A stretch of 64,000 nt of DNA from Clostridia bacterium. Lineage in GTDB: Bacteria; Bacillota; Peptococcia; DRI-13; SM3-B62. The first letter of the stretch is position 1. Every line of letters begins with the position of its first letter. The notes below the pieces were generated by a model. It worked only from the letters and a program-made list of their open reading frames with translations. It was not told where the DNA came from and made no database searches. The stretch is from positions 1 through 64,000 of the forward strand of contig JAHDSQ010000022.1 in NCBI GenBank assembly GCA_018432615.1. The letters run 5' to 3'. Positions 48,601 through 57,074 of this stretch are shown here, piece after piece. Both the position numbers and the translations under genes were made by a program.

Positions 48601-50435
48601 TCGGCGAGTACGCTAGGAAAATGATTAACGATTACAAAGCTGCACTTCAATTTGTAGATGACTATTTCCAATTGAATTATACCTCGTTTTTGCATAAGTA
48701 TTTTAGGGGTAGCAGGCAAAACGAAATAAGAAGAAATATTACACCAACCAAGTTTAAACAACTCTTTGGCGAATTATCACCAACACAACTTAAAATTATT
48801 AACGACAATGAATCAAAATATATTGTTGTGGCCGCTGGGCCCGGCAGCGGCAAGACCCGAATTTTAGTACACAAGCTAGCTTCCTTGCTTTTAATGGAAG
48901 ATGTCAAGCATGAACAGTTGCTAATGGTGACTTTCTCAAGGTCGGCAGCTACCGAATTCAAGAAACGATTACTTAAACTGATCGGTAACGCTGCTAATTT
49001 CATAGAGATAAAAACGTTTCATTCCTATTGCTTCGATTTATTGGGGAGAGTTGGTACCCTCGAAAAGTCAGGTGAAATAATTCAAGAAACTATTAAGAGA
49101 ATTAAGAGTGGAGAAGTTGAACCGGGTAGAATTACGAAAACAGTTTTGGTAATCGATGAAGCTCAGGATATGGATGCTGATGAGTTTGCGTTAATCAATA
49201 CTTTAATGGAATACAACGAGGAAATGCGTGTCATTGCAGTTGGTGATGATGACCAGAATATTTTTGAATTTAGAGGCTCCAGTTCAAAATATCTGGAGAA
49301 ACTGATCGTTGAGCAAAGTGCTGTTATGTATGAATTGGTTGAAAACTACAGGAGCAAAAGAAATCTGGTTGATTTTGTCAACCAGTTCGTAAAAAGGATT
49401 CCACATCGTTTGAAGGATACCCCCATTATTGCGGTACAGGGTGACAAGGGAAAAATAAAACTGGTTCGATATAAAAGTAACAATCTCATCACGCCTATAG
49501 TAAATGATATACTCTCAACAGGACTTGCAGGGACTACCTGCGTTTTAACAAAGACAAATGAAGAAGCTTTACAGATAACCGGATTGCTCCTGAAGAATGG
49601 AATGCAGGCAAAACTTATCCAGTCAAATGAAGGATTTAGTTTGTATAACCTTCTCGAAGTTAGGTTCTTCCTGAGCCGTCTCAATTTGGCTGAGGATACT
49701 TATATGATTAGTGACGATGTTTGGGTAAATGCTAAACGAAAGTTGATACAAAGGTTTGGTAACAGTTTAAATTTAGAGGTTTGCATCAATATCATTAAAG
49801 ATTTCGAGGCCGTGAATCCAAAAAATAAATACAAATCAGATCTGGATATCTTTATTCGCGAATCAAAACTGGAAGACTTCTACGGGGAAAATATTGAAAC
49901 AATATTTGTCTCAACTATTCATAAGGCGAAAGGCCGAGAGTTTGATAATGTCTTTTTGATGCTGGATCAATTTAATCCCGGAACAGATGAAGCTAAAAGA
50001 CAACTATATGTTGCTATGACAAGGGCGAAAGGCAACCTGACCATTCACTATAATGGAAATTACCTCGACTTCATAAAAGCAGAGGATTTTAGAATAGTTG
50101 ATGATTTCGAAGTTTACTTACCACCAAGCCAAATAGCGATGCAATTGACTTTTAAAGATGTATGGCTGGATTTCTTTCTATCCCGGCAAAAGCTAATTTC
50201 GTCACTTAATAGCGGGGACGTTCTTATTATTGATGGAGATTGTTGCCGCAATTCAAAGGGGTTACCGGTATTAAAATTCTCAAAGCAACTAATGAATCAA
50301 ATTGCGGAGATGAAACTAAAAAATTATCTACCTAAAACAGCAAAAATCAGGTTTATAGTATACTGGCAGAAGGAAAACTCAGAACAAGAAGACAGAATTA
50401 TTTTACCTGAACTTATTTTTGAGAGATCAAAATGA
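45642..50435 (+). CDS. Three-part exonuclease-RecQ-UvrD fusion helicase
   Basis: 1597 residues, the largest gene here. Residues 1-125: DEDD-type 3'-5' exonuclease fold with FIDTEIE (Asp8, Glu10), CGHNIFKHD (about 50-58) and YHALLKDD. Residues 230-240: cysteine cluster CLKGCKYC. Residues 250-700: RecQ-like SF2 helicase with TGGGKS (Lys290), DEAH (388-391), then [34 protein letters not shown] and winged-helix segments. Residues 1045-1480: UvrD-like SF1 helicase with AAGPGSGKT (1064-1072), [36 protein letters not shown] and [11 protein letters not shown]. All Walker residues are intact. GGAGGAGG precedes ATG 45642. Followed by an HNH nuclease, so DNA processing or phage defence is inferred. Confidence 0.92.
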   Translation: [1597 protein letters not shown]

Positions 50436-50495
50436 TGCTTAGGGGATTACATATTGCTTTATCATGGGTCGATATTTGGAAGAGGGTGATGGGCA

Positions 50496-51425
50496 TTGAA
50501 GATGTATGTTGGCATCACAGACTATGCTTGGTTTAAAACACTAAAACAGGCAAATTGTGATGAAGTGAACTTTTGGAAACCGGGAGGAAAAACAAATTTC
50601 AAGGCTTTAGACGAAGGTGATTTGTTTTTATTTAAGTTACATAGTCCTCAAGATTATATTGTGGGCGGCGGCTTTTTTTTGAAGTTTTCAATATTACCAT
50701 CTTCATTAGCCTGGGAAGCCTTCGGAATAGCTAATGGAGCAGGGAGTCTGTTTGCGCTGAATGATAGGATATACAAGTATAGAAAGACGAGCCGCTTAAC
50801 TGATCCGGACCCCCAGATTGGCTGTGTTATTTTATCGTTGCCCTTTTATTTCGAAAAAAATGATTGGATTGTTATTCCTGATAACTGGAACAGAAATATC
50901 GTACAGGGTAAGACCTATGATACTTCAGAGTATTATGGTAAGCTTTTATATCAACAAGTACGGGAAAAGTTGCTCAAACAGAGCTTCAATGAAAACCTAA
51001 TCAGAGAAGATGCCCCAGATAAGAGATATGGCAAAGAACAAGTGATTAAACCGAGAATAGGACAAGGCGCCTTCAAGGTTCTTATTACAGATGCTTATCA
51101 GAGAAGATGTGCCATAACCGGTGAAAAAACGTTACCGGTTTTGGAAGCGGCGCATATTAAGCCGTATAGTCTGGAAGGTCCCCATGAAATCAATAACGGA
51201 TTACTCTTAAGAAGAGATTTTCATACCCTGTTTGATAGAGGATACATAACGATTGACAAGGAATTTAATATTGAAGTAAGCCGCCGTATCAAAGAGGACT
51301 TTGGAAATGGCAGGGAATATTATGCACACCATGGAAGCAAGCTGATTATTTTACCGGAAAGAAGAGAACAGCTACCGGATGCGCATTACTTAGGGTGGCA
51401 TAATGATAATATATATTTGGGATAA
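50496..51425 (+). CDS. PUA/EVE-like plus HNH endonuclease
   Basis: 309 residues. The N-terminal 150 residues (FWKPGGKTNFKALDEGDLFLFKLHSPQDYIVGGGFF) look like a PUA/EVE/ASCH-type fold that often recognises modified bases. The C-terminal part is an HNH nuclease: FKVLITDAYQRRCAITGEKTLPVLEAAHIKPYSLEGPHEINNGLLLRRDFHTLFDRGYITI, with the H in AAHIKPY, N in NNGLLL and H in HTLFD. This architecture matches predicted restriction endonucleases (COG3440-like). Start TTG 50496 is preferred for its GAGGGTGAT site; ATG 50502 is possible. 60 bp after the helicase gene, so co-transcription is likely. Confidence 0.87.
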   Translation: MKMYVGITDYAWFKTLKQANCDEVNFWKPGGKTNFKALDEGDLFLFKLHSPQDYIVGGGFFLKFSILPSSLAWEAFGIANGAGSLFALNDRIYKYRKTSRLTDPDPQIGCVILSLPFYFEKNDWIVIPDNWNRNIVQGKTYDTSEYYGKLLYQQVREKLLKQSFNENLIREDAPDKRYGKEQVIKPRIGQGAFKVLITDAYQRRCAITGEKTLPVLEAAHIKPYSLEGPHEINNGLLLRRDFHTLFDRGYITIDKEFNIEVSRRIKEDFGNGREYYAHHGSKLIILPERREQLPDAHYLGWHNDNIYLG

Positions 51426-51459
51426 ACTTTGACATAAGATTAACTTGGAGGTGGAAATC

Positions 51460-51954
51460 ATGTCGCTGGAAATCATCTGCAATGATATAACAAAAGTACA
51501 TGCGGATGCGATTGTCAATGCAGCGAACCCATCACTGCTGGGGGGCGGGGGCGTTGACGGGGCGATCCATCGCGCGGCAGGACAGGAGTTGCTGGAGGAA
51601 TGTCGCACTTTGGGTGGATGTGAAACCGGACAAGCCAAAATAACAAAGGGGTACAAGCTGCCGGCAAAATATGTGATTCATACTGTGGGACCCGTATGGC
51701 GCGGTGGCAACAACAATGAAGAAAAATTGCTTGAGGATTGCTATCAAAACTCTTTAGCCTTAGCAAAAGAATATAAACTGGAGAGCATCGCCTTTCCGTT
51801 GATATCCTCAGGAGCTTTCGGGTATCCGAAGGGAAAGGCCTTAAGAACAGCTATTGCCACAATCGGGGAATTCCTGTTGCATCATGAGCTGACAGTGTTC
51901 TTGGTCGTTTATGATAAGAAGGATTTTATGCTGTCGAAAAAGCTTATTCAATAA
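51460..51954 (+). CDS. Macro-domain ADP-ribose hydrolase (YmdB-like)
   Basis: 164 residues of macro fold: [44 protein letters not shown] is the ADP-ribose-binding start; [20 protein letters not shown] and [21 protein letters not shown] complete the pocket. The NAAN...[10 protein letters not shown] motif is that of O-acetyl-ADP-ribose deacetylases/ADP-ribosyl hydrolases. GGAGGTGG precedes ATG 51460. Located 34 bp after the HNH gene; such enzymes can reverse ADP-ribosylation in conflict systems, though house-keeping roles are also known. Confidence 0.93.
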   Translation: MSLEIICNDITKVHADAIVNAANPSLLGGGGVDGAIHRAAGQELLEECRTLGGCETGQAKITKGYKLPAKYVIHTVGPVWRGGNNNEEKLLEDCYQNSLALAKEYKLESIAFPLISSGAFGYPKGKALRTAIATIGEFLLHHELTVFLVVYDKKDFMLSKKLIQ

Positions 51955-52040
51955 GGATTGCCTTGGAAACATTAATTATCCAAAACCGCTTAAAACTGAC
52001 GGATCGCGAAACGGTTAATCACATAATGGAAGGTCCTTAT

Positions 52041-52100
52041 TTGACAGCATGGATACAACCTTCTAAACTAAATACAGTAGATATTATAAGTAAATACTTA
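52041..52100 (+). promoter_or_regulatory. TetR-gene promoter and operator
   Basis: TTGACA (52041-52046), 17-bp spacer, TAAACT (52064-52069). Inverted repeat TAAGTA-AA-TACTTA at 52087-52100 lies just after the expected start of transcription. The same 6-2-6 palindrome occurs at the exporter gene. Confidence 0.75.
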
Positions 52101-52124
52101 AGTGATCGTGTAGGAGAGAAAGCT

Positions 52125-52667
52125 TTGAAAAGAGAACAAAGAAGACAACAAATTATCGACCGGGCCATGGAGGTTTTCATCAAAAACGGTTATAAAGGGG
52201 CAACGACGGCTAGGCTTGCCGAAGCGGCAGGAATATCTGAAGTGACCTTGTTTCGATATTTCTCATCAAAACAAGAGATATTTTTAGCGGGAGTGAAGCC
52301 GATTTTTGTGGAAACGTTAATGGATACCATCCACGTCTCAGAGGATTACACACCTAAAGAAAAGATACGTTATCTTTTGCATGAACGTCTAGCTTTCATA
52401 TCAAAAAATCACGAGCTTATTAAGTTGATTCTGCGGGAAAATGATTTTCTTGAGACAGTAGGTTCCGCCGATTTGCTAACGACGATTGTAGAGTCGTTTA
52501 AAGTCTTCATGAAAGATCTTTTAATTGATGGAAAAAAAGAACAACTTGTTCTTAGACTTATAATGGGATCGATTTTATCGTTTCTGTATCTCCCTGAGCC
52601 AAATCAGTCGGATATCGAAATCTATGTCAACCAACTGACCGATATCCTTGTTAAAGAGATGCGGTAA
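52125..52667 (+). CDS. TetR/AcrR-family transcriptional repressor
   Basis: 180 residues. The N-terminal TetR helix-turn-helix is clear: RRQQIIDRAMEVFIKNGYKGATTARLAEAAGISEVTLFRYFSSKQEIFLAG (residues 6-56). The C-terminal ligand domain is typical in length. Start is TTG 52125 with TAGGAG at 52111-52116; the open frame continues back to 51963 but passes through the promoter and operator. The operator before this gene and the exporter gene indicates it represses itself and the downstream RND protein. Confidence 0.9.
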   Translation: MKREQRRQQIIDRAMEVFIKNGYKGATTARLAEAAGISEVTLFRYFSSKQEIFLAGVKPIFVETLMDTIHVSEDYTPKEKIRYLLHERLAFISKNHELIKLILRENDFLETVGSADLLTTIVESFKVFMKDLLIDGKKEQLVLRLIMGSILSFLYLPEPNQSDIEIYVNQLTDILVKEMR

Positions 52668-52684
52668 TCATTGATGAAAAGCAT

Positions 52685-52719
52685 AAAAAAACTTAGAGCA
52701 TAATGCTCTAAGTTTTTTT
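52685..52719 (+). terminator. Bidirectional terminator between tetR-like and RND genes
   Basis: Near-perfect hairpin AAAAAACTTAGAGCAT / ATGCTCTAAGTTTTTTT with almost no loop. Confidence 0.88.
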
Positions 52720-52725
52720 ATGATA

Positions 52726-52769
52726 TTGACAGCTACCATGTATATCTTTAAAATGTAAGTAAGTACTTA
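52726..52769 (+). promoter_or_regulatory. Promoter and TetR operator of the RND exporter
   Basis: TTGACA (52726-52731), 17-bp spacer, TAAAAT (52749-52754). Inverted repeat TAAGTA-AG-TACTTA (52756-52769) begins one base after the -10 box, so a bound repressor would block polymerase. Confidence 0.8.
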
Positions 52770-52785
52770 CAATAGGGAGGCTAAA

Positions 52786-55077
52786 ATGAAAAAACTATTC
52801 GAACTATCTGCAAGAAATCCTAAAAAAATAATTGTGATTACGGTTTTAATTACCTTGTTCATGGCTATTAATGCAATGGATATTATGATAACAGAAGATC
52901 GAGAGGAATTCTTGCCGGAAGATCATACATCGTACAGAGTATTGAAAGAATATGAAAACTTGACGGGGAAATTGGTGACTGAAGCGGTCATGGTCGAAGG
53001 GAAAGATTTAACGACAGCCCAATCTTTTAAAGAAATCGATCAATTGGTAGCGGAATTGTGGAACCATCCGGATTTGGAAGATTTCAGTTTATGGATACGA
53101 TCCTATCCCGGTTATGTAATTCCGCCGTTAGAAGAAGAGATACAGAATTGGAGAAGTCTTGAGGATGAAGAATTAGAATCAGAAATCGATCGATTACTAG
53201 AAAGACCGGATATTAAGAAAAATACGGGGATTTACATTTCGGAAGAAAGAGACGGAGCTGTAATAACGCTTATAGTAAATAATGAACTTTCTACAGAAGA
53301 ATTAGAGGAAAAGACGCAAAAATTACACGAATTAACGAGGGAATATAGTAAAAAATATAAATCTCTTCACTTAAGTAATACCGGAACAATTAGTACGAAT
53401 CTAGCAATTGTCGAAGGGATGATTGAAGATTTAAGTTTGTTGGTCCCATTAGCAGCAATATTTATTCTTATCGTTTTATACATCACTTTTAGAAGATTAT
53501 TGGACACCATATTGCCGTTTATTGTTTTAAGCACCGGAGTAGTATGGATGATTGGAACAATGGGAATATTTAACATTCCGTTTTATGCAAATTTTACGAT
53601 TATCATACCCTTGCTGTTAGGAATAGGTATTGACTATACTATTCATTTGCTAACGAGATACTATCAAGAAAAAAAACATTATGATTCGGAAACAGCGGTA
53701 TTCCGTTCAATAAAAACTGTCGGGGTGGCAATTTTTTTAACAGCTATAACAACGATAATCGGGTTTTCTTCTTTCGGGATATCGGAAATGCCGCCCATAA
53801 AAAGTTTTGGTTATGTGGCGGGAGTGGGAGTATTTTATGTTTTCATTTTATCAAATACGGTGCTTCCTGCATTATTGATTATTCGTGATAAAAATTCAGA
53901 TCGAAATACAGTTGATAAAAGTATCGATGGAAACAGTTTACAATGGATTATAAAAAAAATTGAGCGGATTGTGCTGTCAAAACGTTCGAAATCAGTCTTA
54001 ATTATAGCTCTTGCGGTGACGCTTTTCGCGATTATCCCAATAAAGGACATTACGACAACGATGTCATCAGATATTATGATGCCTCAGAATGCCGAAGCCA
54101 TAAAAACGCAAAAAGCTTTAGAGGAGTACTTTAGGGGATACGGTACAGAAAGTAAAGCTATCGTTTTGCTGCAGGGAGATGTTGTCTCTATAGAAGCACT
54201 TAAAGTTACAGAACAACTTCAAGAAAACATCATCAATCATCCGGACAACGATGGTTTGATCATGGGTACGACAAGTTTACAGAACATGGTACGGGCTGTA
54301 AACGGTGGCGAATTACCGGAGAGTGAGGAACGCTTAGAAGAGATCATAGATTATCTTGATAAAGGTTCTGATCCGAGATTTGACAAAATTTTATTGGCAG
54401 AAGATAAGATGGTAATCAATATATCTTATGAAACAGATACGATGGAAGAACAAGCAGAGGCTACTGAATTAATTCGCAAAGAAATAGAGAAATATAATGA
54501 AGAACAAGATAAACTTATGTTGCTTTATTACGGAAATCCTGCAGTAAGCGGAATGCCGGTGATATTTTCGGACATATCAAGCAGCATCAAACCGGATTTG
54601 GTCAGTTCGATTGTGTTAGCGATTGTTCTTGTGGTTATTATGATTGCACTGGTTTTTAAATCATTACCATTGGGATTGATCGGATCGATACCGGTAATTA
54701 TGACATTAATTTTAGAACTTGCTATACTGAGCATATTAAATATTCCGCTCAATGTTATGAATATGTTGGTTTCTTCGATTGCAATTGGGATCGGTGTAGA
54801 TTTTACTATTCACATCGTGCATCGATTCAAAGAAGAATGGACCAAGCGAAGAGAAAATCCGGAACAAGCGATGTCGGCAAGCTTACGTAGTACGGGAAAA
54901 GCAATTTTCTCTGCGGCGATTACAACAATCGGTGCTTTTGCCATCATTGGTTTTTCAAATTCGCCGATGCTGGTTAGCTTCGGATGGTTATCTGTATTGG
55001 TTATTTCACTATCATTGGTGACTGCGATGATTATCTTACCGATTGTTCTTGTGCTATATGCTTCTAAAAGGCAATAA
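52786..55077 (+). CDS. RND/MMPL-superfamily exporter
   Basis: 763 residues, two repeats of one helix, a large extracytoplasmic loop and five helices. First helix at 14-35, loop about 40-210, helices 215-365; second repeat helix near 405-425, loop to 600, helices 605-755. The GIGIDYTIHLLTRY and GIGVDFTIHIVHRF segments carry the conserved Asp of proton-driven RND transporters. Fits the HAE3-type group (hydrophobe/hopanoid or drug exporters). Substrate unknown. Controlled by the TetR gene upstream through the shared operator. The region is visibly AT-rich. Confidence 0.9.
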   Translation: MKKLFELSARNPKKIIVITVLITLFMAINAMDIMITEDREEFLPEDHTSYRVLKEYENLTGKLVTEAVMVEGKDLTTAQSFKEIDQLVAELWNHPDLEDFSLWIRSYPGYVIPPLEEEIQNWRSLEDEELESEIDRLLERPDIKKNTGIYISEERDGAVITLIVNNELSTEELEEKTQKLHELTREYSKKYKSLHLSNTGTISTNLAIVEGMIEDLSLLVPLAAIFILIVLYITFRRLLDTILPFIVLSTGVVWMIGTMGIFNIPFYANFTIIIPLLLGIGIDYTIHLLTRYYQEKKHYDSETAVFRSIKTVGVAIFLTAITTIIGFSSFGISEMPPIKSFGYVAGVGVFYVFILSNTVLPALLIIRDKNSDRNTVDKSIDGNSLQWIIKKIERIVLSKRSKSVLIIALAVTLFAIIPIKDITTTMSSDIMMPQNAEAIKTQKALEEYFRGYGTESKAIVLLQGDVVSIEALKVTEQLQENIINHPDNDGLIMGTTSLQNMVRAVNGGELPESEERLEEIIDYLDKGSDPRFDKILLAEDKMVINISYETDTMEEQAEATELIRKEIEKYNEEQDKLMLLYYGNPAVSGMPVIFSDISSSIKPDLVSSIVLAIVLVVIMIALVFKSLPLGLIGSIPVIMTLILELAILSILNIPLNVMNMLVSSIAIGIGVDFTIHIVHRFKEEWTKRRENPEQAMSASLRSTGKAIFSAAITTIGAFAIIGFSNSPMLVSFGWLSVLVISLSLVTAMIILPIVLVLYASKRQ

Positions 55078-55095
55078 ACGACGATGTATATTTAA

Positions 55096-55656
55096 AAAAC
55101 ATTCGGCTGTGTAAGATTTGTCTACAATCAAATGCTGGCAGAACGCAAAGAACAATATGAAAAACACCAACCCCTGCAAAGTATAAAAAAGAATATCCAT
55201 GGCTCAAAGAAGTGGATATTCTGGCTTTGGCAAACGCCCAGCTAAACCTGAATACAACTCACAGAAAATTCTTCTGTGAAAAGGCAAGCACAGGGAAATA
55301 TTATATCTCCATACTGGTTGAAAATGATGCCAAAATCACACCGAAAACAGCAAAACCTGAAACAACGCTGGGTTTGGACTACTCCGCGAAATCGCTATAT
55401 ATTGACAGCGAAGGAAACAGCGCTCAATACCCTCGATATTATCGACAAGCAGAAGCAAAACTAAAGAAAGCCCAACGTAAATTATCCAAACGCAAAAAGG
55501 GTAGTAAAAATCGTGAAAAGCAACGACAAAAAGTAGCGAAAATCCATGAAAAGTAGCCAATCAACGAAAGGACTTCTTGCATAAGCTCTCAAGGCAGATA
55601 ACCAACGCCTATGATGCAGTTGCAATAGAAAACCTAAATATGCGGGGTATGGCGCA
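55096..55656 (+). pseudogene. Decayed TnpB (IS200/IS605-type) remnant
   Basis: FGCVRFVYNQMLAERKEQYEKH starts directly after the RND gene; the N-terminal 25 residues are missing. A +1 shift near 55167 leads into PAKYKKEYPWLKEVDILALANAQLNL, then TLGLDYSAKSLYID (RuvC Asp) and AQRKLSKRKKGSKNREKQRQKVAKIHEK, a stop at 55554-55556, and another frame change to NQRKDFLHKLSRQITNAYDAVAIENLNMRGMA. The rest, with the catalytic Glu and zinc ribbon, is gone. At least two frameshifts and internal deletion; not functional. No TnpA nearby. Confidence 0.88.
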
Positions 55657-55698
55657 TGATGCACTTTTGCTTTTTATTTTAAACAATAGAGTAACAAT

Positions 55699-55738
55699 GT
55701 CAATACGACATGCACTAATTAGTGCATGTCGTATTGAC
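55699..55738. repeat. 40-bp perfect palindrome
   Basis: Two 20-bp arms with no spacer: GTCAATACGACATGCA... mirrored as ...TGCATGTCGTATTGAC. It lies between the tnpB remnant and the Panacea-module genes. No T-tract follows, so it is not a standard terminator. Confidence 0.9.
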
Positions 55739-55786
55739 TAGAAGCATATATTAGTATTATTATGGTGTTGACAAGGAGGGCGATTA

Positions 55787-56017
55787 ATGAGTCAACATCA
55801 TAATAAGAACCACACAAGGGAAGAAATTTCTGTAGTATTACAGGAAATCCAAGAATGTGTGGATAGAGGTAGATATTCGATGTTTAATCTGGACGATGAA
55901 GAAAAGCAGCTTGATCTTTATACGAAGTTCAATATCCTTGATTTGCCTACAGGAAGCAGGGTAGTAGTTATATCTTTTCACGAACGAAACAAGTCGATAG
56001 ATTATGTATTTAGATGA
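55787..56017 (+). CDS. Small protein, candidate toxin of Panacea module
   Basis: 76 residues beginning MSQHHNKNHTREEISVVLQEIQECVDRGRYSMFNLDDEEKQ. No membrane segment or recognised catalytic motif. It resembles in size and charge small RelE/MqsR-like folds, and the following gene is an MqsA/Panacea-type antitoxin, 29 bp away, so a toxin role is plausible by position only. AAGGAGGGC precedes ATG 55787. Confidence 0.7.
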   Translation: MSQHHNKNHTREEISVVLQEIQECVDRGRYSMFNLDDEEKQLDLYTKFNILDLPTGSRVVVISFHERNKSIDYVFR

Positions 56018-56046
56018 TTTTCTCGAATATGAAAGGGGGAGGCACC

Positions 56047-57042
56047 ATGATGAATAGAATCGTATTCTGCCCGGAATGCCGGCAGGATGTTAAATTTTCG
56101 GTTAGGGAAAAAGCTGACTCTGCTGAATTAAAAGGTAAAGCTTATGAATTCATTTCCAAAAACGCTTATTGCGATGTATGTGGAAGCGAAGTGTATGTGC
56201 CTGAAATTGAAGATGAAAATTTAAAAACACTATATGATGTTTATCGCCAAAAGCAAGGCATAATTTCCCTAGAGGATATCAGGGCTATTCCCGAAAAATA
56301 CAATATTGGCAAAAGACCACTTTCGCTACTGCTTGGCTGGGGCGAGCAAACGTTCAGCAGGTATTATGACGGTGATATGCCTACAAAGCAATATTCTGAA
56401 AAGCTAAAACAGGTACTCGCTGACCCTGCTTATTATTTGTCCTTACTGGAAAATGGAAAGGATAATTTGAAAAGTGACAAAGCTTATGAAAAGAGCAAAG
56501 CAGCTACCGAGAGCCTATTAAACATTTCAGTCTCGCAACAGTCAAAAATGGAATGTGTTGTAAAATATCTGTTATCACAGTGCCGGGACATTACGCCTCT
56601 TTCATTGCAGAAAGCACTATATTATGTGCAAGGCTTTAACTATGTTTTTTTTGGAAGCTTTTTATTTGAAGAAAACTGTGAGGCTTGGGTACATGGCCCC
56701 GTATATCGAGACATTTATAGACGCTACAGTAGTTATTGCTATGACCCAATAGACAGCATAGAGGATCCGGATGTTTCTTCAATGCCGGCAGAAGAAAAGG
56801 TGCTGCTTGATAGTGTTGTTAAACACATATGCTGCTATAGTGGAAAGACACTTGAGTCCTTCACACATTTAGAGACTCCTTGGATATCTACGCGTGGTAA
56901 TTTATCGGTCGAAGCATCAACTGACAGAGTCATCCCTAAACAAGTCATTGGAGAATATTTCTCTTCTGTAAAGGATAAGTACCGCATGCTCACGCCTGCA
57001 AACATCAAAGATTATGCGCAGGATATGTTCTCTAAGCTTTAA
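56047..57042 (+). CDS. Panacea (DUF4065) antitoxin with zinc finger and HTH
   Basis: 331 residues. N-terminal YgiT/MqsA-like zinc finger with C8xxC11 and C42xxC45 (CPEC, CDVC), then an HTH (about 85-125, RPLSLLLGWGEQTFSRYYDG), and a C-terminal Panacea/SocA domain (about 165-330): MECVVKYLLSQCRDITPLSLQKALYYVQGFNYVFFGSFLFEENCEAWVHGPVYRDIYRRY. The KALYYVQ and AWVHGPVY motifs are diagnostic. Panacea is a promiscuous antitoxin domain that pairs with diverse toxins. Start ATG 56047 or 56050 after AGGGGGAGG. Confidence 0.9.
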   Translation: MMNRIVFCPECRQDVKFSVREKADSAELKGKAYEFISKNAYCDVCGSEVYVPEIEDENLKTLYDVYRQKQGIISLEDIRAIPEKYNIGKRPLSLLLGWGEQTFSRYYDGDMPTKQYSEKLKQVLADPAYYLSLLENGKDNLKSDKAYEKSKAATESLLNISVSQQSKMECVVKYLLSQCRDITPLSLQKALYYVQGFNYVFFGSFLFEENCEAWVHGPVYRDIYRRYSSYCYDPIDSIEDPDVSSMPAEEKVLLDSVVKHICCYSGKTLESFTHLETPWISTRGNLSVEASTDRVIPKQVIGEYFSSVKDKYRMLTPANIKDYAQDMFSKL

Positions 57043-57074
57043 TTATTTTGTATAAAAAAGACGTTATCTTTCAT

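Noticed and set aside
51963-52124. 54-residue N-terminal extension of the TetR protein
   Set aside because: It passes through the gene's own promoter and operator; TTG 52125 has a good ribosome site and gives the normal TetR length.
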